64,000 nucleotides of DNA, from positions 31,297,611 to 31,361,610 of the forward strand of contig JAJKFL010000011.1 in NCBI GenBank assembly GCA_021186555.1, written 5' to 3'. How positions within the stretch are numbered: position 1 is the stretch's first letter; each line of letters begins with the position of its first letter. The position numbers were made by a program, and so were the translations under genes. This DNA comes from Reticulitermes speratus. Taxonomy: Eukaryota; Arthropoda; Insecta; Blattodea; Rhinotermitidae. The notes beneath the pieces were generated by a model. That model was not told the origin of the DNA, did no database searches, and worked only from the letters and a program-made list of their open reading frames with translations. Shown here piece after piece: positions 22,175 to 32,702 of this stretch.

Positions 22175-22675
22175 ATATACAGAGGGTCCACGAAGTTCCT
22201 ACAGGGTTTGAAGGCAACACGGGTTATAAAGAAACTGACCTAGACAGATGTACCTTGCTGCGGCTCAAAGTCAAGTTACCTTGGTACACCGCAGTGCGGG
22301 CACCTTTGGTAGCACGGACAACGTCCAGCCGACATTCAGCTCGTGGCATGTCCTGAGGAGCAGGTCAGCATGAAGAGTCATGATCGCACCTGTGATACGG
22401 TTCTTCAGATCATCGATTCCTGTAAATGCTGACTGGTAAACAATGCTCTTGAAATAACCCCACATTAAGATGTCAAGTGGTGTTACGTCGGGTGAACGAG
22501 GAGGCCAAGAGAGCGGGCCTTCTCTGCCGATCCATCTTCCTGGAAACTTCTCGTCCAGGTACGCCGGTACCGGTAAACCCACAGAGAGGGCGCGCCGTCT
22601 TGTTGCAGAATAATGTGTGGTTGTAGGTGGGCAATCAGAGGTTCTGCAAAGAGTTGAGCTTGTCCAGGGTGGTAG
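22175..22675 (-). pseudogene. Mariner/Tc1-superfamily transposase C-terminal relic
   Basis: On the minus strand two frames together keep the DDE-type transposase landmarks. One frame holds HIILQQDGAP with the second catalytic Asp (codon near 22597). The other holds FPGRWIGREGP, then WPPRSPDVTPLD with the third catalytic Asp (near 22486), and MWGYFKSIVYQ. The shift between frames lies just after the second Asp, so the gene is broken. The first Asp and the DNA-binding domain are missing. A TACAGAGGGT-type end lies about 90 bp past the stop, near 22177. A family-A SINE sits at the other side. The motif order is typical of mariner-like elements in insects. Product: an inactive DNA transposase fragment. 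Confidence 0.85.
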
Positions 22676-22953
22676 AAGGTAAAACTCACCCTCGAGCAGG
22701 CCACGAAGGCCTAGAGGGGGAAAACAGGTATAGCTGTATTCTTTCTTCAAACTAGGTGCTAGATGGGGTGGGTGGTCAACGCCACGTCCCGGCCGCTTTA
22801 TCCCCGGTAATGACCCGGTATTCATTGTATAGGAGGCTGGGTGGGCCCCAGGGCCGATGTGGACGGATGCGGAATATCTCGCCCCACTGAGATTCGATTC
22901 CCGGATAGTACAGCCTGTAGCCTGTCGCTATACCGACTGAGCTATCCCGGCCC
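22676..22953 (-). mobile_element. SINE family A, full length, inserted beside the transposase relic
   Basis: It has an aaggtaaaac tail, a complete body and the head 'ggccgggatagctcagtcgg'. An imperfect direct repeat starting ttgtccag occurs on both sides (about 22658 and 22955), consistent with insertion into the transposon. Confidence 0.88.
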
Positions 22954-24530
22954 TTTGTCCAGATAGGCGTTGGCTTAAAACCCCGGAGAAACGTTATGGA
23001 TACACTGTACTTAAAAACCGTCGTAAAATCCCATACAATTTAGGTGAATTGCAAAAGTCTTCACTGAACTGGGGCAAAAAGTTAAGGTGAATGTGAGACA
23101 GTGAACTTGGTAAGGACGTCTGGGTGACAGTGAGAAAGATTAACTGATGTTGGCGTCCAGACTTAGACGACAGGGGGACAGAAGCGTAAAATGAACCTTG
23201 GAAAGTGTAGAGTTTGGACAGAGGGTTACATTCGGACAAACAATTTGGTGCATGTCGAAAAATTTCGGAAGGGGGCTACATTTTGAAAACAGTTTTGTGG
23301 CAATATTTGCATCCGCGTTGTGTTGACTTCGGACTTACCGATTCTTCACCAAATGAGAACAGAGCTCTTCATACTCCCCAATGACGAAACCACGCATCAA
23401 TAAAGGCATCCCTTACCTGCAACAATAGATACATAGCAAGTTAGGATATATTAAAATTTCGAATAAAGAAACGTACACAAAAATTTCAATTACCAATTCT
23501 GAGCATCTAAAGCTAATGATTTGACACAGATGTGTCCCATCCTTTCCGGGTACACAGTGCTCACACTGATCACTCTGTTGCTTGATCACCTCCTTCATTT
23601 ACGGAGGTGATCAAGCAATGACGTACTACAGTGCGTGATTTCAGGCTTCCGCCGCGACGTAGACGAGATCTGCACTCTTCAGGGATATTACGCAGCGTAC
23701 GTATTAGAGGATCAGATCAACAGACCATAAACAGACGACAACTTGGAACAAGGTGCAAAGTGCAACCTGGCGCATTTTTAACCTTTCAGTGACGCCGGGG
23801 TTTAAATTCCAACTATGGCCCAGGACGGAGGTGTTTTAAATTTGCAGTACCCTTAAATTTTCTCACGATGGTGCAGTGCACCGAGGCGGGCACTGAAAGG
23901 TTAACAACGGTATTAGACTAGACCAGATGGTCACCGTTACGTCCCGGAAATAGGCTGGGTACCACACAGCCGATAAGCACGATTTGAATAAGACAAAAGT
24001 CTCTACCCCAGACCGAGAATAGAAACAAGATTTGCACGCTGACCATCCTGTAGAAATCGCGCTGCAAGCTGGGAACACACGAAGCACTTCCCAAAAGCCG
24101 ACACGTAACTATTCCAACCTCAGCCAAATTATTATTTGCAGCGTTCAGTTACTTAAACCTGAATATACAGAGAATCACAAATGACGACTTTTGCTACAAA
24201 GTAAATGTAAGACAGTTAGTGTAAGTCTGTCTTATACTCCAACCCCCTTTTCTTTCACCCTACCACACTCCTCTCCGCTGCTTGAGGCAGCCGAGGTTTT
24301 ATGAGCAGTAAAACTGTCCCTAATGTCTTGTTAGGAGGTCAAAGTGAAACAGTGCAGGTCGTAGTCTTACACATGGCACATCTCGTCATGCGGCGCGATT
24401 AAGAACCCTAATTTGTTTTACATAACTCTAAAAGCCCCCCTTTTTTTGTGATTCACTAGTGGACTATAAAAAGTAGGCTGAAGTCCCATCGGCAAACTCT
24501 CCAGCATAAAAGGTACTCTTCCAGTGACTT
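22954..24530. other. Unassigned stretch
   Basis: 'ggcttccgccgcgacgtaga' near 23645 recurs near 27622 and marks a small dispersed repeat with 'ttacgcagcgt' nearby. No coding exon is recognised. Pairs of short frames on the minus strand at 23863-24127 lack domains. Confidence 0.4.
23578..23618. repeat. Perfect 16-bp inverted repeat with 9-nt loop
   Basis: ttgcttgatcacctcc at 23578-23593 and its exact complement at 23603-23618 flank the loop ttcatttac. The function is unknown. The arms lie outside any recognised element. Confidence 0.9.
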
Positions 24531-24790
24531 GCCATACAGGCCCCGAGAGGGAGTAGAGGTATAGCTCCATTCATTCTTAACCTCGGCGCTTGATGGGGGT
24601 GGGTGGTCAACGCCGTGCCCCGTCCGCTTTACCCCCGACAAAAGGTCACGGTACCCATTGTACTGGAGGCTGGGAGGGCCAAAGGGGAGGTCTGAAAGGT
24701 TGTGGGAACAATTTCTTGCGCCCACCGGATTTCGAACCCCGAAACGTCCGGCCTGTAGCGAGTCGCTACACGGCCTGCGCTGTCCAGGCC
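24531..24790 (-). mobile_element. SINE family A, head expanded into a minisatellite
   Basis: The full family-A order is seen from 'gagggagtagaggtatagct' to the head 'ggcctggacagcgcagg' with 'gtgtagcgactcgctac'. The head is the first unit of the tandem array that follows. Confidence 0.85.
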
Positions 24791-25071
24791 TGTAGCGAGT
24801 CGCTACACGACCTGCGCTGTCCAGGCCTGTAGCGAGTAGCTACACGGCCTACGCTGTCCAGGCCTGTAGCGAGTCGCTACACGACCTGCGCTGTCCAGGC
24901 CTGTAGCGAGTAGCTACACGGCCTACGCTCTACGCTGTCCAGGCCTGTAGCGAGTCGCTACACGGCCTGCGCTGTCCAGGCCTGTAGCGAGTCGCTACAC
25001 GGCCTACGCTCTACGCTGTCCAGGCCTGTAGCGAGTCGCTACACGGCCTACGCTCTACGCTGTCCAGGCCT
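24751..25071. repeat. 37/44-bp minisatellite derived from a SINE tRNA-like head
   Basis: Units start at 24751, 24788, 24825, 24862, 24899, 24943, 24980 and 25024, with a final stub at 25068. Each is 'gcctgtagcgagtcgctaca' plus 'cggcctgcgctgtccag'. Three units carry a 7-bp insertion (ctctacg-type), giving a 44-bp form. The unit is the A-box side of the family-A head together with its neighbour, so the array was seeded by the adjacent SINE. Confidence 0.93.
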
Positions 25072-25335
25072 CGCTGAGCACAAACTGTCGTAAGAAATTT
25101 CTCTGCACGTGCAGAACGACTTTCCGATAAAAGTAAAGAGCACACAAACACCGCACCCACAAGAAAGCTGTTTTAAATAGACTTTGCATAAAATGTACAA
25201 ACTTTGCAATGCACAAGTATGCAGAAGTTGTGGTAGTTGCTGCAATATCGACTGCTAAAGCACACATTCTTGTGCCTAATTCTTAACTGCTACCAACACC
25301 TGAAAATTAAAATTAATATAAGTTACATAACTGTG
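25072..25335. other. Unassigned gap
   Basis: No supported feature. Confidence 0.4.
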
Positions 25336-25619
25336 GAGACGGACAGAGTAGTCAACAGTGAATGGGCTACGGGCTCGACGACCCATGGATCGAATCCCGA
25401 TAGGGCCAAGAGATTTCTCTGTTCCAAAATGTCCAGACCGGCTCTGGGGTCAACCTAGCCTCCTACTCAACGTGTAATGGGCTTTCTTCCGGGGTAAAGC
25501 GGCCGGGGCCTGATGTTCACCACTCATCTCAATCTAGCGCCGAGATTAAGAATGAGTAGAGCTATACCTCCACTCCCTCTATATGCCTTCATAGTGTAGA
25601 CAGGGATAACTTTACCTTA
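25336..25619 (+). mobile_element. SINE family A, plus orientation, diverged head
   Basis: 'gggctacgggctcgacgacc', 'ggatcgaatcccgat', 'ggctctggggtcaacctagc', 'gagctatacctccactccct' and a tail ending 'actttacc' follow the family-A order. It is the only plus-oriented family-A copy recognised here. Confidence 0.82.
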
Positions 25620-25839
25620 ACAGGTTACATAACGGCAGATTAGCAAGCGGCTGCTATAATCTTCTGTTCCTAATAACAACTACTATCAAACGGCTGGTAA
25701 CAAACGCACGAGAAAATGGGAAGGGTTGTCCTTTCACGCAGCTGGATCACGCACATAACGCAGGTTTATGGAAACACAAATGTAACAGTTCGCAACGGCC
25801 TATAATCCACCTGTTTCATGATCCATATATGGAAGCTGT

Positions 25840-25890
25840 TATCAATTTTGAAGATGGAGGCCACAAGGCAATCAGAAACGTTGGTGGCCA
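25840..25890 (+). ncRNA. Hammerhead-like motif, near-intact 3' half
   Basis: It reads UUGAAGA-U-GGAGGCC, a loop, then CA-GAAAC-GUU-GGUGGCC. GAAAC-GUU is intact, but the first base of CUGANGA is changed to U. Stem II is not convincing. Confidence 0.35.
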
Positions 25891-26096
25891 TCTGACAGCA
25901 AAAGAAAATATTAATCTACACCGTAAGAAAAAAAAATCGCTTCTTAAACTAAACATAATTAAGTACATAAATAGAAAAAATCAAGAAAATCACATTTGGT
26001 GCTTGGGCGAAGGGATTACCTTTTCTTACAAATTACGCACAGATAAGAAACTGGGAGATAAGCCGGTAAATACAAATTCCCCGTACACACCATAAA

Positions 26097-26362
26097 GACA
26101 TGTGGTGTTGTGGAGACATAGCTCCACTTAGTCTTAACCTCGGCACTAGATTGCGACAAGCGGTTAGCTTCACACCACGGCCGCTTCACCCCCGAGGAAA
26201 AACTCGCCGGTACCTATCAGGTAAGACGCTGGGTGGGACTCCGTGCCGATACGAGACCTTTGGAGAAGAGAGAAATCTGTTGCCACTGTCTGGAATCGAA
26301 CCAAGATTCACCGTTTGTCAAGGCCCTAGCCTAGTCACTATAGCCACAGAAAAGCCGGGACG
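26097..26362 (-). mobile_element. SINE family A, diverged
   Basis: 'gagacatagctccacttagt', 'cacaccacggccgcttcacc', 'ggtgggactccgtgccgat' and a worn head up to 'aaagccgggacg' follow the family-A order. Confidence 0.78.
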
Positions 26363-26844
26363 CGTTTATGAATGAGTCATTTTTCCATCTGGCACGAAAC
26401 CCCTGAATGTTACCGACGGAGCCACCGTTGCAGCAACACTCTGTCACAGCGAGCTGCACTGTACAGCTCTATCGCCCTCCTAACAATGACGGCTCAGCAC
26501 CTTTCATCTCGAAGGCCACCCAGTGGGCCCTCGACGGGGCGCTAAGTGGCACTCCCGCCAGGATAACCGTCCGAGACGCGTTTGTTCATCTTCTTTCTGC
26601 ACAGTCATCGTCATGTCGCTGCTGCAGCCGCCGCGGATAATGAGAAGAGAAAGCTACGGTTCAACGAACATGGCGTGCTGCGAAATACTGTTCAAAACTA
26701 ATTAGGGTTTTCTTGTTTTAGGTGCGATTCAGAAAAATAAACCGGCGCCAAATACTGCCGTCTGTCATGCTCCAAGCAGCCTGTGGCCTTCTGACAAACC
26801 CAGTATGCACGGCCGGACTGAGACATCTGCAAATTTTATGTTAT
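26363..26844. other. Unassigned stretch
   Basis: Moderately GC-rich with two overlapping short plus-strand frames (26407-26705). No domain is recognised. Confidence 0.4.
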
Positions 26845-26857
26845 ATTATGTTATGTT

Positions 26858-27246
26858 GTCGCCCTCGGTGGACTAGTGGTTAGCGTGCTCGCCACTGGAC
26901 CCAAGGTTCGCGGGTTCGATCCCGACCGAGGTCGATGGATTTTTAAGGATGATAAAAATCCGGAGCACCACTTCCTTCGGAGGGGAAGTAAAGCCGTCGG
27001 TCCCATGTCGTAGATTTACGGCATGAATAAAAATGTTGCGTAAGCCAAATTGCCTCCATTTCTCATCCAAGTCTCCTGACTGCCTGCCAGATGGCTCTGG
27101 CGTGCACATCAGGATCGATAGAACACTAAGCGCGGCTAGCTGGCCGGTCACCAGCTGCCATGAATGCGCATGACTTAGTAACCTCGACAAGAGGAGGCCC
27201 AGGCCCATACAGGGCTGTTGAGCCAAGAATTATTATTATTATTATT
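26858..27246 (+). mobile_element. SINE family D, full length with 13-bp target duplication
   Basis: The head is 'gtcgccctcggtggactagt', 'ggttagcgtgctcgccactg' and 'gcgggttcgatcccg'. The body holds 'gatttacggcatgaataaaa', and the tail 'ggcccatacagggctgttga' runs into (ATT)n. The duplication attatgttatgtt is perfect at 26845-26857 and 27247-27259. The tail 'gaggaggcccaggcccat' is close to the tail of the family-E copy at 54938. Confidence 0.92.
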
Positions 27247-27259
27247 ATTATGTTATGTT

Positions 27260-27801
27260 ATGTTATGTCACTTCAAAGTTTTAAATTTACAACATTGTAA
27301 TTTTATGACTAGCTTTCTACATTTTAGAATTTTAACATTTTAATCCTTTTAATAAGGCAGACAAAATACCTAAATTAACTGTTGGCCTTATACACCTATG
27401 TTCTGAATAACTCCCTCAAGAGGGCACCCCGGTGCCGAAACATGTAGGAGTTTTGTACTTGTTTCTGAATGTACTTCGTTGAGTGCGTAAGTTGATTGAT
27501 GTATTAATTATGAGATTTCTTTAAGAAGTCCTTAGTAATATACGCATATGTGACGCAATACAACCGTGTTATACGAAAACATGTCCTAAACAGTGACAAT
27601 CACGACCCTGATTTAAGGCTTCCGCCGCGATGTAGATGAGATCTGTACAGAGCTACCACTCCACGCTGCGTAATATCCCAGAACAGCGCAGATCGCAATA
27701 GCGACCTTGGCTTAATTCCGCTACGAACGAATATCACAGGCTGTCTTACATGTTGACCAACACACGGCAGTAACAGTCCAGTCAACTTTCCTTACGCTTC
27801 A
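27260..27801. other. AT-rich stretch with dispersed-repeat traces
   Basis: Apart from the hammerhead-like motif, 'ggcttccgccgcgatgtaga' near 27622 and 'ccacgctgcgtaatatccca' near 27662 match the repeat near 23645 and the foldback-family flanks. Confidence 0.45.
27408..27453 (+). ncRNA. Hammerhead-ribozyme-like motif with strong stems I and II
   Basis: Stem I is AACUCC/GGAGUU (27409-27414 and 27447-27452). The core is CUCAAGA (27415-27421). One unpaired G follows, then stem II GGCACC/GGUGCC (27423-27428, 27431-27436), then GAAAC (27437-27441) and AUGUA. A15.1-U16.1 and C15.2-G16.2 leave almost no stem III. One core base (G5 to C) is wrong, so this copy should be inactive. The stems being kept while the core decays supports a real hammerhead ancestor. 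Confidence 0.45.
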
Positions 27802-29862
27802 TTAAACCTCAAAGGACAAACTGTAGTCGGTTGTATTTAAAGTTTCAGCTCGTACCGCGCAGTAAACACACTCCGTCTCGGTTATAAAAACCAGTCAGTT
27901 AATGTTGTACAGTGAAATAATCGCTGTTTGTTCTGAGATCCACACAAAACACATAAATACAGTCCGTACCGCGCAGTAAACACTCCGTCTCAGTTATACA
28001 AACCAATCAGTTAATGCTGTACAGTGAAATAATCGCTGTTTGTTCTGAGATCCACACAAAACACATAAATACAGTCCGTACCGCGCAGTAAACACACTCC
28101 GTCTCAGTTATACAAACCAATCAGTTAATGCTGTACAGTGAAATAATCGCTGTTTGTTCTGAGATCCACACAAAACACATAAATACAGTCCGTACCGCGC
28201 AGTAAACACACTCCGTCTCAGTTATACAAACCAGTCAGTTAATGTTGTACAGTGAAATAATCGCTGTTTGTTTTGAGATCCACACAAAACACATAAATAC
28301 AGTCCGTACCGCGCAGTAAACACACTCCGTCTCAGTTATACAAACCAGTCAGTTAATGTTATACAGTGAAATAATCGCTGTTTGTTCTGAGATCCACAAA
28401 AAACACATAATTACAGCTCGTACCGCGCAGTAAACACACTCCGTCTCAGTTATACAAACCAGTCAGTTAATGTTATACAGTGAAATAATCGCTGTTTGTT
28501 CTGAGATCCACAAAAAACACATAATTACAGCTCGTACCGCGCAGTAAACACACTCCGTCTCAGTTATACAAACCAGTCAGTTAATGTTATACAGTGAAAT
28601 AATCGCTGTTTGTTCTGAGATCCACACAAAACACATAAATACAGTCCGTACCGCGCAGTAAACACACTCCGTCTCAGTTATACAAACCAGTCAGTTAATG
28701 TTGTACAGTGAAAAAATCGCTGTTTGTTCTGAGATCCACACAAAACACATAAATACAGTCCGTACCGCGCAGTAAACACACTCCGTCTCAGTTATACAAA
28801 CCAGTCAGTTAATGCTGTACAGTGAAATAATCGCTGTTTGTTCTGAGATCCACACAAAACACATAAATACAGTCCGTACCGCGCAGTAAACACACTCCGT
28901 CTCAGTTATACAAACCAATCAGTTAATGCTGTACAGTGAAATAATCGCTGTTTGTTCTGAGATCCACACAAAACACATAAATACAGTCCGTACCGCGCAG
29001 TAAACACACTCCGTCTCAGTTATACAAACCAATCAGTTAATGCTGTACAGTGAAATAATCGCTGTTTGTTCTGAGATCCACACAAAACACATAAATACAG
29101 TCCGTACCGCGCAGTAAACACACTCCGTCTCAGTTATACAAACCAATCAGTTAATGCTGTACAGTGAAATAATCGCTGTTTGTTCTGAGATCCACACAAA
29201 ACACATAAATACAGTCCGTACCGCGCAGTAAACACACTCCGTCTCGGTTATACAAACCAGTCAGTTAATGCTGTACAGTGAAATAATCGCTGTTTGTTCT
29301 GAGATCCACACAAAACACATAAATACAGTCCGTACCGCGCAGTAAACACACTCCGTCTCAGTTATACAAACCAATCAGTTAATGCTGTACAGTGAAATAA
29401 TCGCTGTTTGTTCTGAGATCCACACAAAACACATAAATACAGTCCGTACCGCGCAGTAAACACACTCCGTCTCGGTTATACAAACCAGTCAGTTAATGCT
29501 GTACAGTGAAATAATCGCTGTTTGTTCTGAGATCCACACAAAACACATAAATACAGTCCGTACCGCGCAGTAAACACACTCCGTCTCAGTTATACAAACC
29601 AATCAGTTAATGCTGTACAGTGAAATAATCGCTGTTTGTTCTGAGATCCACACAAAACACATAAATACAGTCCGTACCGCGCAGTAAACACACTCCGTCT
29701 CGGTTATACAAACCAGTCAGTTAATGCTGTACAGTGAAATAATCGCTGTTTGTTCTGAGATCCACACAAAACACGTAAATACACTGTGTGGGCAGAACGT
29801 AGAGTTTTTGTATGTTAAAACATGGCGGTACATATAGTAACCACTGGGGTTTAAGAGGTTAA
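27802..29862 (-). repeat. 114-bp satellite array 3: inflated TTAA element with both ends
   Basis: The element is bounded by TTAA at 27802-27805 (followed by 'acctcaaaggac') and at 29859-29862 (preceded by the rc of CCTCTTAAACCCCAGTGG). Both ends match the single-unit copy at 56928-57170. Seventeen internal 114-bp units were counted by the 'tgttctgagatccacac' block. Copies share private variants: two neighbours near 28390-28540 have 'aaaaaacacataattacag', and the last six alternate between two unit types. Confidence 0.94.
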
Positions 29863-31104
29863 GTATGTACTACATCATGAAAACGTAGGAAAGAGTGAAG
29901 TTAGCGACCTGTCATCCCCATGTACTGCATACGGTGGCAACATGTTATGCCGAAAATCTCATATTTTCGAAACTACACGGTATCATCCCTGAAGACCGTA
30001 ATCTGAATTTTAACCTCAAATCTCACGTCGTATACATTTCGGAAATTTCTGATTCTCACAGCGGTGATGTTCAAGATTCAAGTCTTCGAGGATGCTTAGC
30101 CGTGTCAACTGGCAGTTATCGACGTTTCAGAACTATCGTAGTGCCTTCATATTCATAGTCAATCAGTCCGAGATGAAACTCGGAAGAACGTTTTGGACTG
30201 ATTTACCCTGAAGATAAAGGCACTAACGCCCCTCCAAAGAACCAAATCTTCGTAATGCGGTATACCCGGACTGCGCAAATCCCACGCGCCAGGTCGCCCG
30301 GGCGACTGTGTTCTGTACCGCGTTTCTTCATTGTAGAACTTGCTTCACGTGTCCTTCTAGCGCCTAGAGTTTTAAGTCGGCTCCCATATTTTTAGCAGAA
30401 TTATGTGTACCCGTGGGCAATAATATGCCTGTGTCCGTACATTCCGTAATATGCAGGTATACTCACTTACGTCACAGACACAAACGGTAAGGCAGCAGGA
30501 CTTGCTCGACAGGTAATCTCTTCCATTCTCTGCTCTTCTCTTTATTAGTGTCATTTATTCGAAACTGCGTCTCTTTATTGACGAAGGAAGACAAAAGGTA
30601 TCCAGAAGGTCACTATGTGCGACGTCCAACGTCAGGACATCCCAGTTCTTACAGCCAGTTGCATTTCCTTAAGCTTATTGCAAGCTACGGTGTTACTGCA
30701 GTTTATCCAGTTTATATGCCAAACACGTTAGAAAGCTGTTTCTACAACGGTTACACAATTTCCATTCCTATTGCCACCCCCCCCCCCCGGCCGTCGTTTT
30801 TTTAATGACGCTAGGATCAGCAACAAAAAATACTCAAATGTTCCGTCTCTTCATTTCAAGGACAACTTATCACATGCCACTTTTACCTGAGTTAAGATGA
30901 CTTAGAAACAACTGGCTGGAATACTATTTTTAAACCTGAATACAAAACCTACCACTTTCTGTTCATTAATTTGATTTTCCAAATTCATCTATCAACCATA
31001 AATTTGTCTCTTCCCACCATTTCCCATCTCCCATCACGTATAAAATAAACCACTGAAGCCTAAAATTCAAATACATAATAATTACAATATTCATATCCTT
31101 CTAA
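29863..31104. other. Mostly unassigned, with foldback-family relics at 30040-30245
   Basis: 'cgacgtttcagaac' at 30111 (minus GAAAC-GUC) and CUGAAGA-U at 30209 mark two decayed hammerhead-like copies. A stem-loop atcagtccgag/'ttggactgat' lies at 30160-30202. GTCGCCCGGGCGAC at 30293-30306 recurs inverted at 46987-47000. A C12 tract is near 30779. Confidence 0.45.
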
Positions 31105-31730
31105 CTCCATAGTCCTTCCCGAGAACCCAACAGGACCTCAGCTAGTCAAGAAATTCCCCGCATTTTACAGAACCCGAAGGTTCATTACCGCACTCACAAC
31201 AGCCCGCCACCTGTCCCTATCCCGAGCCATATCAATCCAGTCCATGCCTCCCCATCCCACTTCATAAAGATCCATTTTAATATCATCCTCCCATCTACGC
31301 CTAGGTCTTCAAAATAGTCTCTTTCCATCAAGTTTCCCGACTGAAACCCAGTATGCACCTCTGTCGTCTCCCATACGCGCTACATGCCCCGCCCATCTTA
31401 TTCTTCTTGATTTGATCACCCGAATAATAGTTGGTGATGAGTACAGATCATTAAGTTCCTCATTATGTAGTCTTCTCCACTCCCCTGTTACCCCGTCCCT
31501 CTTAGGCCCAAATATCCTCCTCAGCACCCTATTCTCGAACACCCTCAGCCTATGTTCCTCCCTCAGTGTGAGAGACCAAGTCTCACACCCATACAAAACA
31601 ACAGGCAAAATTATACTTCTGTATATCTTAATCTTTGTATTTTTGGACAGCAAACTGGAAGACACAATATTCTGCACCGAATGATAAGCATTCCCCGACT
31701 TCATTTCCAGCTTCACGGTAAAAGCCGTCT
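31105..31730 (-). pseudogene. LINE family 1 reverse-transcriptase C-terminal region, best copy
   Basis: The minus strand keeps an open frame for about 130 residues with the hallmarks of non-LTR retrotransposon C-termini: [51 protein letters not shown] and [14 protein letters not shown] single TGA near 31306 stands where a Gly codon is expected, before the [14 protein letters not shown] block. The frame then continues through [20 protein letters not shown] to its natural stop near 31150. The reverse-transcriptase active site lies upstream in the family and is absent here, so this is a 5'-truncated dead copy. The 3' block 'gcggggaatttcttgacta' is shared with the copies at 9826, 47866 and 50597. 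Confidence 0.9.
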
Positions 31731-31752
31731 CCAATACAAAGACTAATCGGTT

Positions 31753-31868
31753 AATACTGTTTATCGTGATTATCACACGAAATACTGTTTATCGTGATTA
31801 TCACACGAAATACTGTTTATCGTGATTATCACACGAAATACTGTTTATCGTGATTATCACACGAACCA
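31753..31868. repeat. 28-bp minisatellite, 4 copies
   Basis: The unit 'aatactgtttatcgtgatta' plus 'tcacacga' has an exact 28-bp period. Each unit contains an imperfect palindrome around tcgtgattatcacacga. Confidence 0.95.
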
Positions 31869-32105
31869 CACGAATACGCCGTCAGCAAAATGAGTTTTAA
31901 TGTCCAGGCAGGTGGCATATACGTGGGTCATGACTGCGATTTAGAGGAAAAGACTTTCTGCACGTACCCCGTCGACAGTCTGTTGTGCCCCCCCCCCCCC
32001 CCCCAAACCGTTTCTCCACCACTTGAGACAGTAATTTTCCTTGTCTGATATATCTCAAAGAACACCGTACGGTCAGAATAATTTTATGAGTCCCAAAATA
32101 AATAT

Positions 32106-32702
32106 AGAAGAACTGACTATTTCTATGAGCCGTACTTAAACTATTTTCTATGAGCAGTACTTAAACTGACTATTTTCTATTAGCAGTACTTAAACTGACT
32201 ATTTCTATGAGCAGTACTTAAACCGACTATTTCTATGAGCAGTACTTAAACTATTTTCTATGAGCAGTACTTAAACTGACTATTTCTATGAGCAGTACTT
32301 AAACTGACTATTTTCTATGAGCAGTACTTAAACTGACTATTTTCTATGAAGAGTACTTAAACTGACTATTTCTATGAGCAGTACTTAGACTGACTATTTT
32401 CTATGAGCAGTACTTAAACTGGCTATTTTCTATGAGCAGTACTTAAACTGACTATTTCTATGAGCAGTACTTAAACTGACTATTTCTATGAGCAGTACTT
32501 AAACTGACTATTTCTATGAGCAGTACTTAAACTGACTATTTCTATGAGCAGTACTTAAACTGACTATTTCTATGAGCAGTACTTAAACTGACTATTTCTA
32601 TGAGCAGTACTTAAACTGACTATTTCTATGAGCAGTACTTAAACTGACTATTTCTATGAGCAGTACTTAAACTGACTATTTCTATGAGCAGTACTTAAAC
32701 TT
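32106..32702. repeat. 28/29-bp minisatellite, about 21 copies
   Basis: The unit is 'actgactatttctatgagca' plus 'gtacttaa'. Early units vary between tattt and tatttt and some lack 'actg'. From about 32450 to the end the units are uniform at 28 bp. A C17 tract lies nearby, at about 31988. Confidence 0.95.

Noticed and set aside
21919-22356. 145-codon plus-strand frame
   Set aside because: It crosses a foldback-family trace, a transposon end and the antisense of the transposase relic.
23578-23600. 'gatcacctcc' resembling the 3' end of bacterial 16S rRNA
   Set aside because: Only about a dozen bases match, no other rRNA sequence is nearby, and the segment is half of a perfect hairpin.
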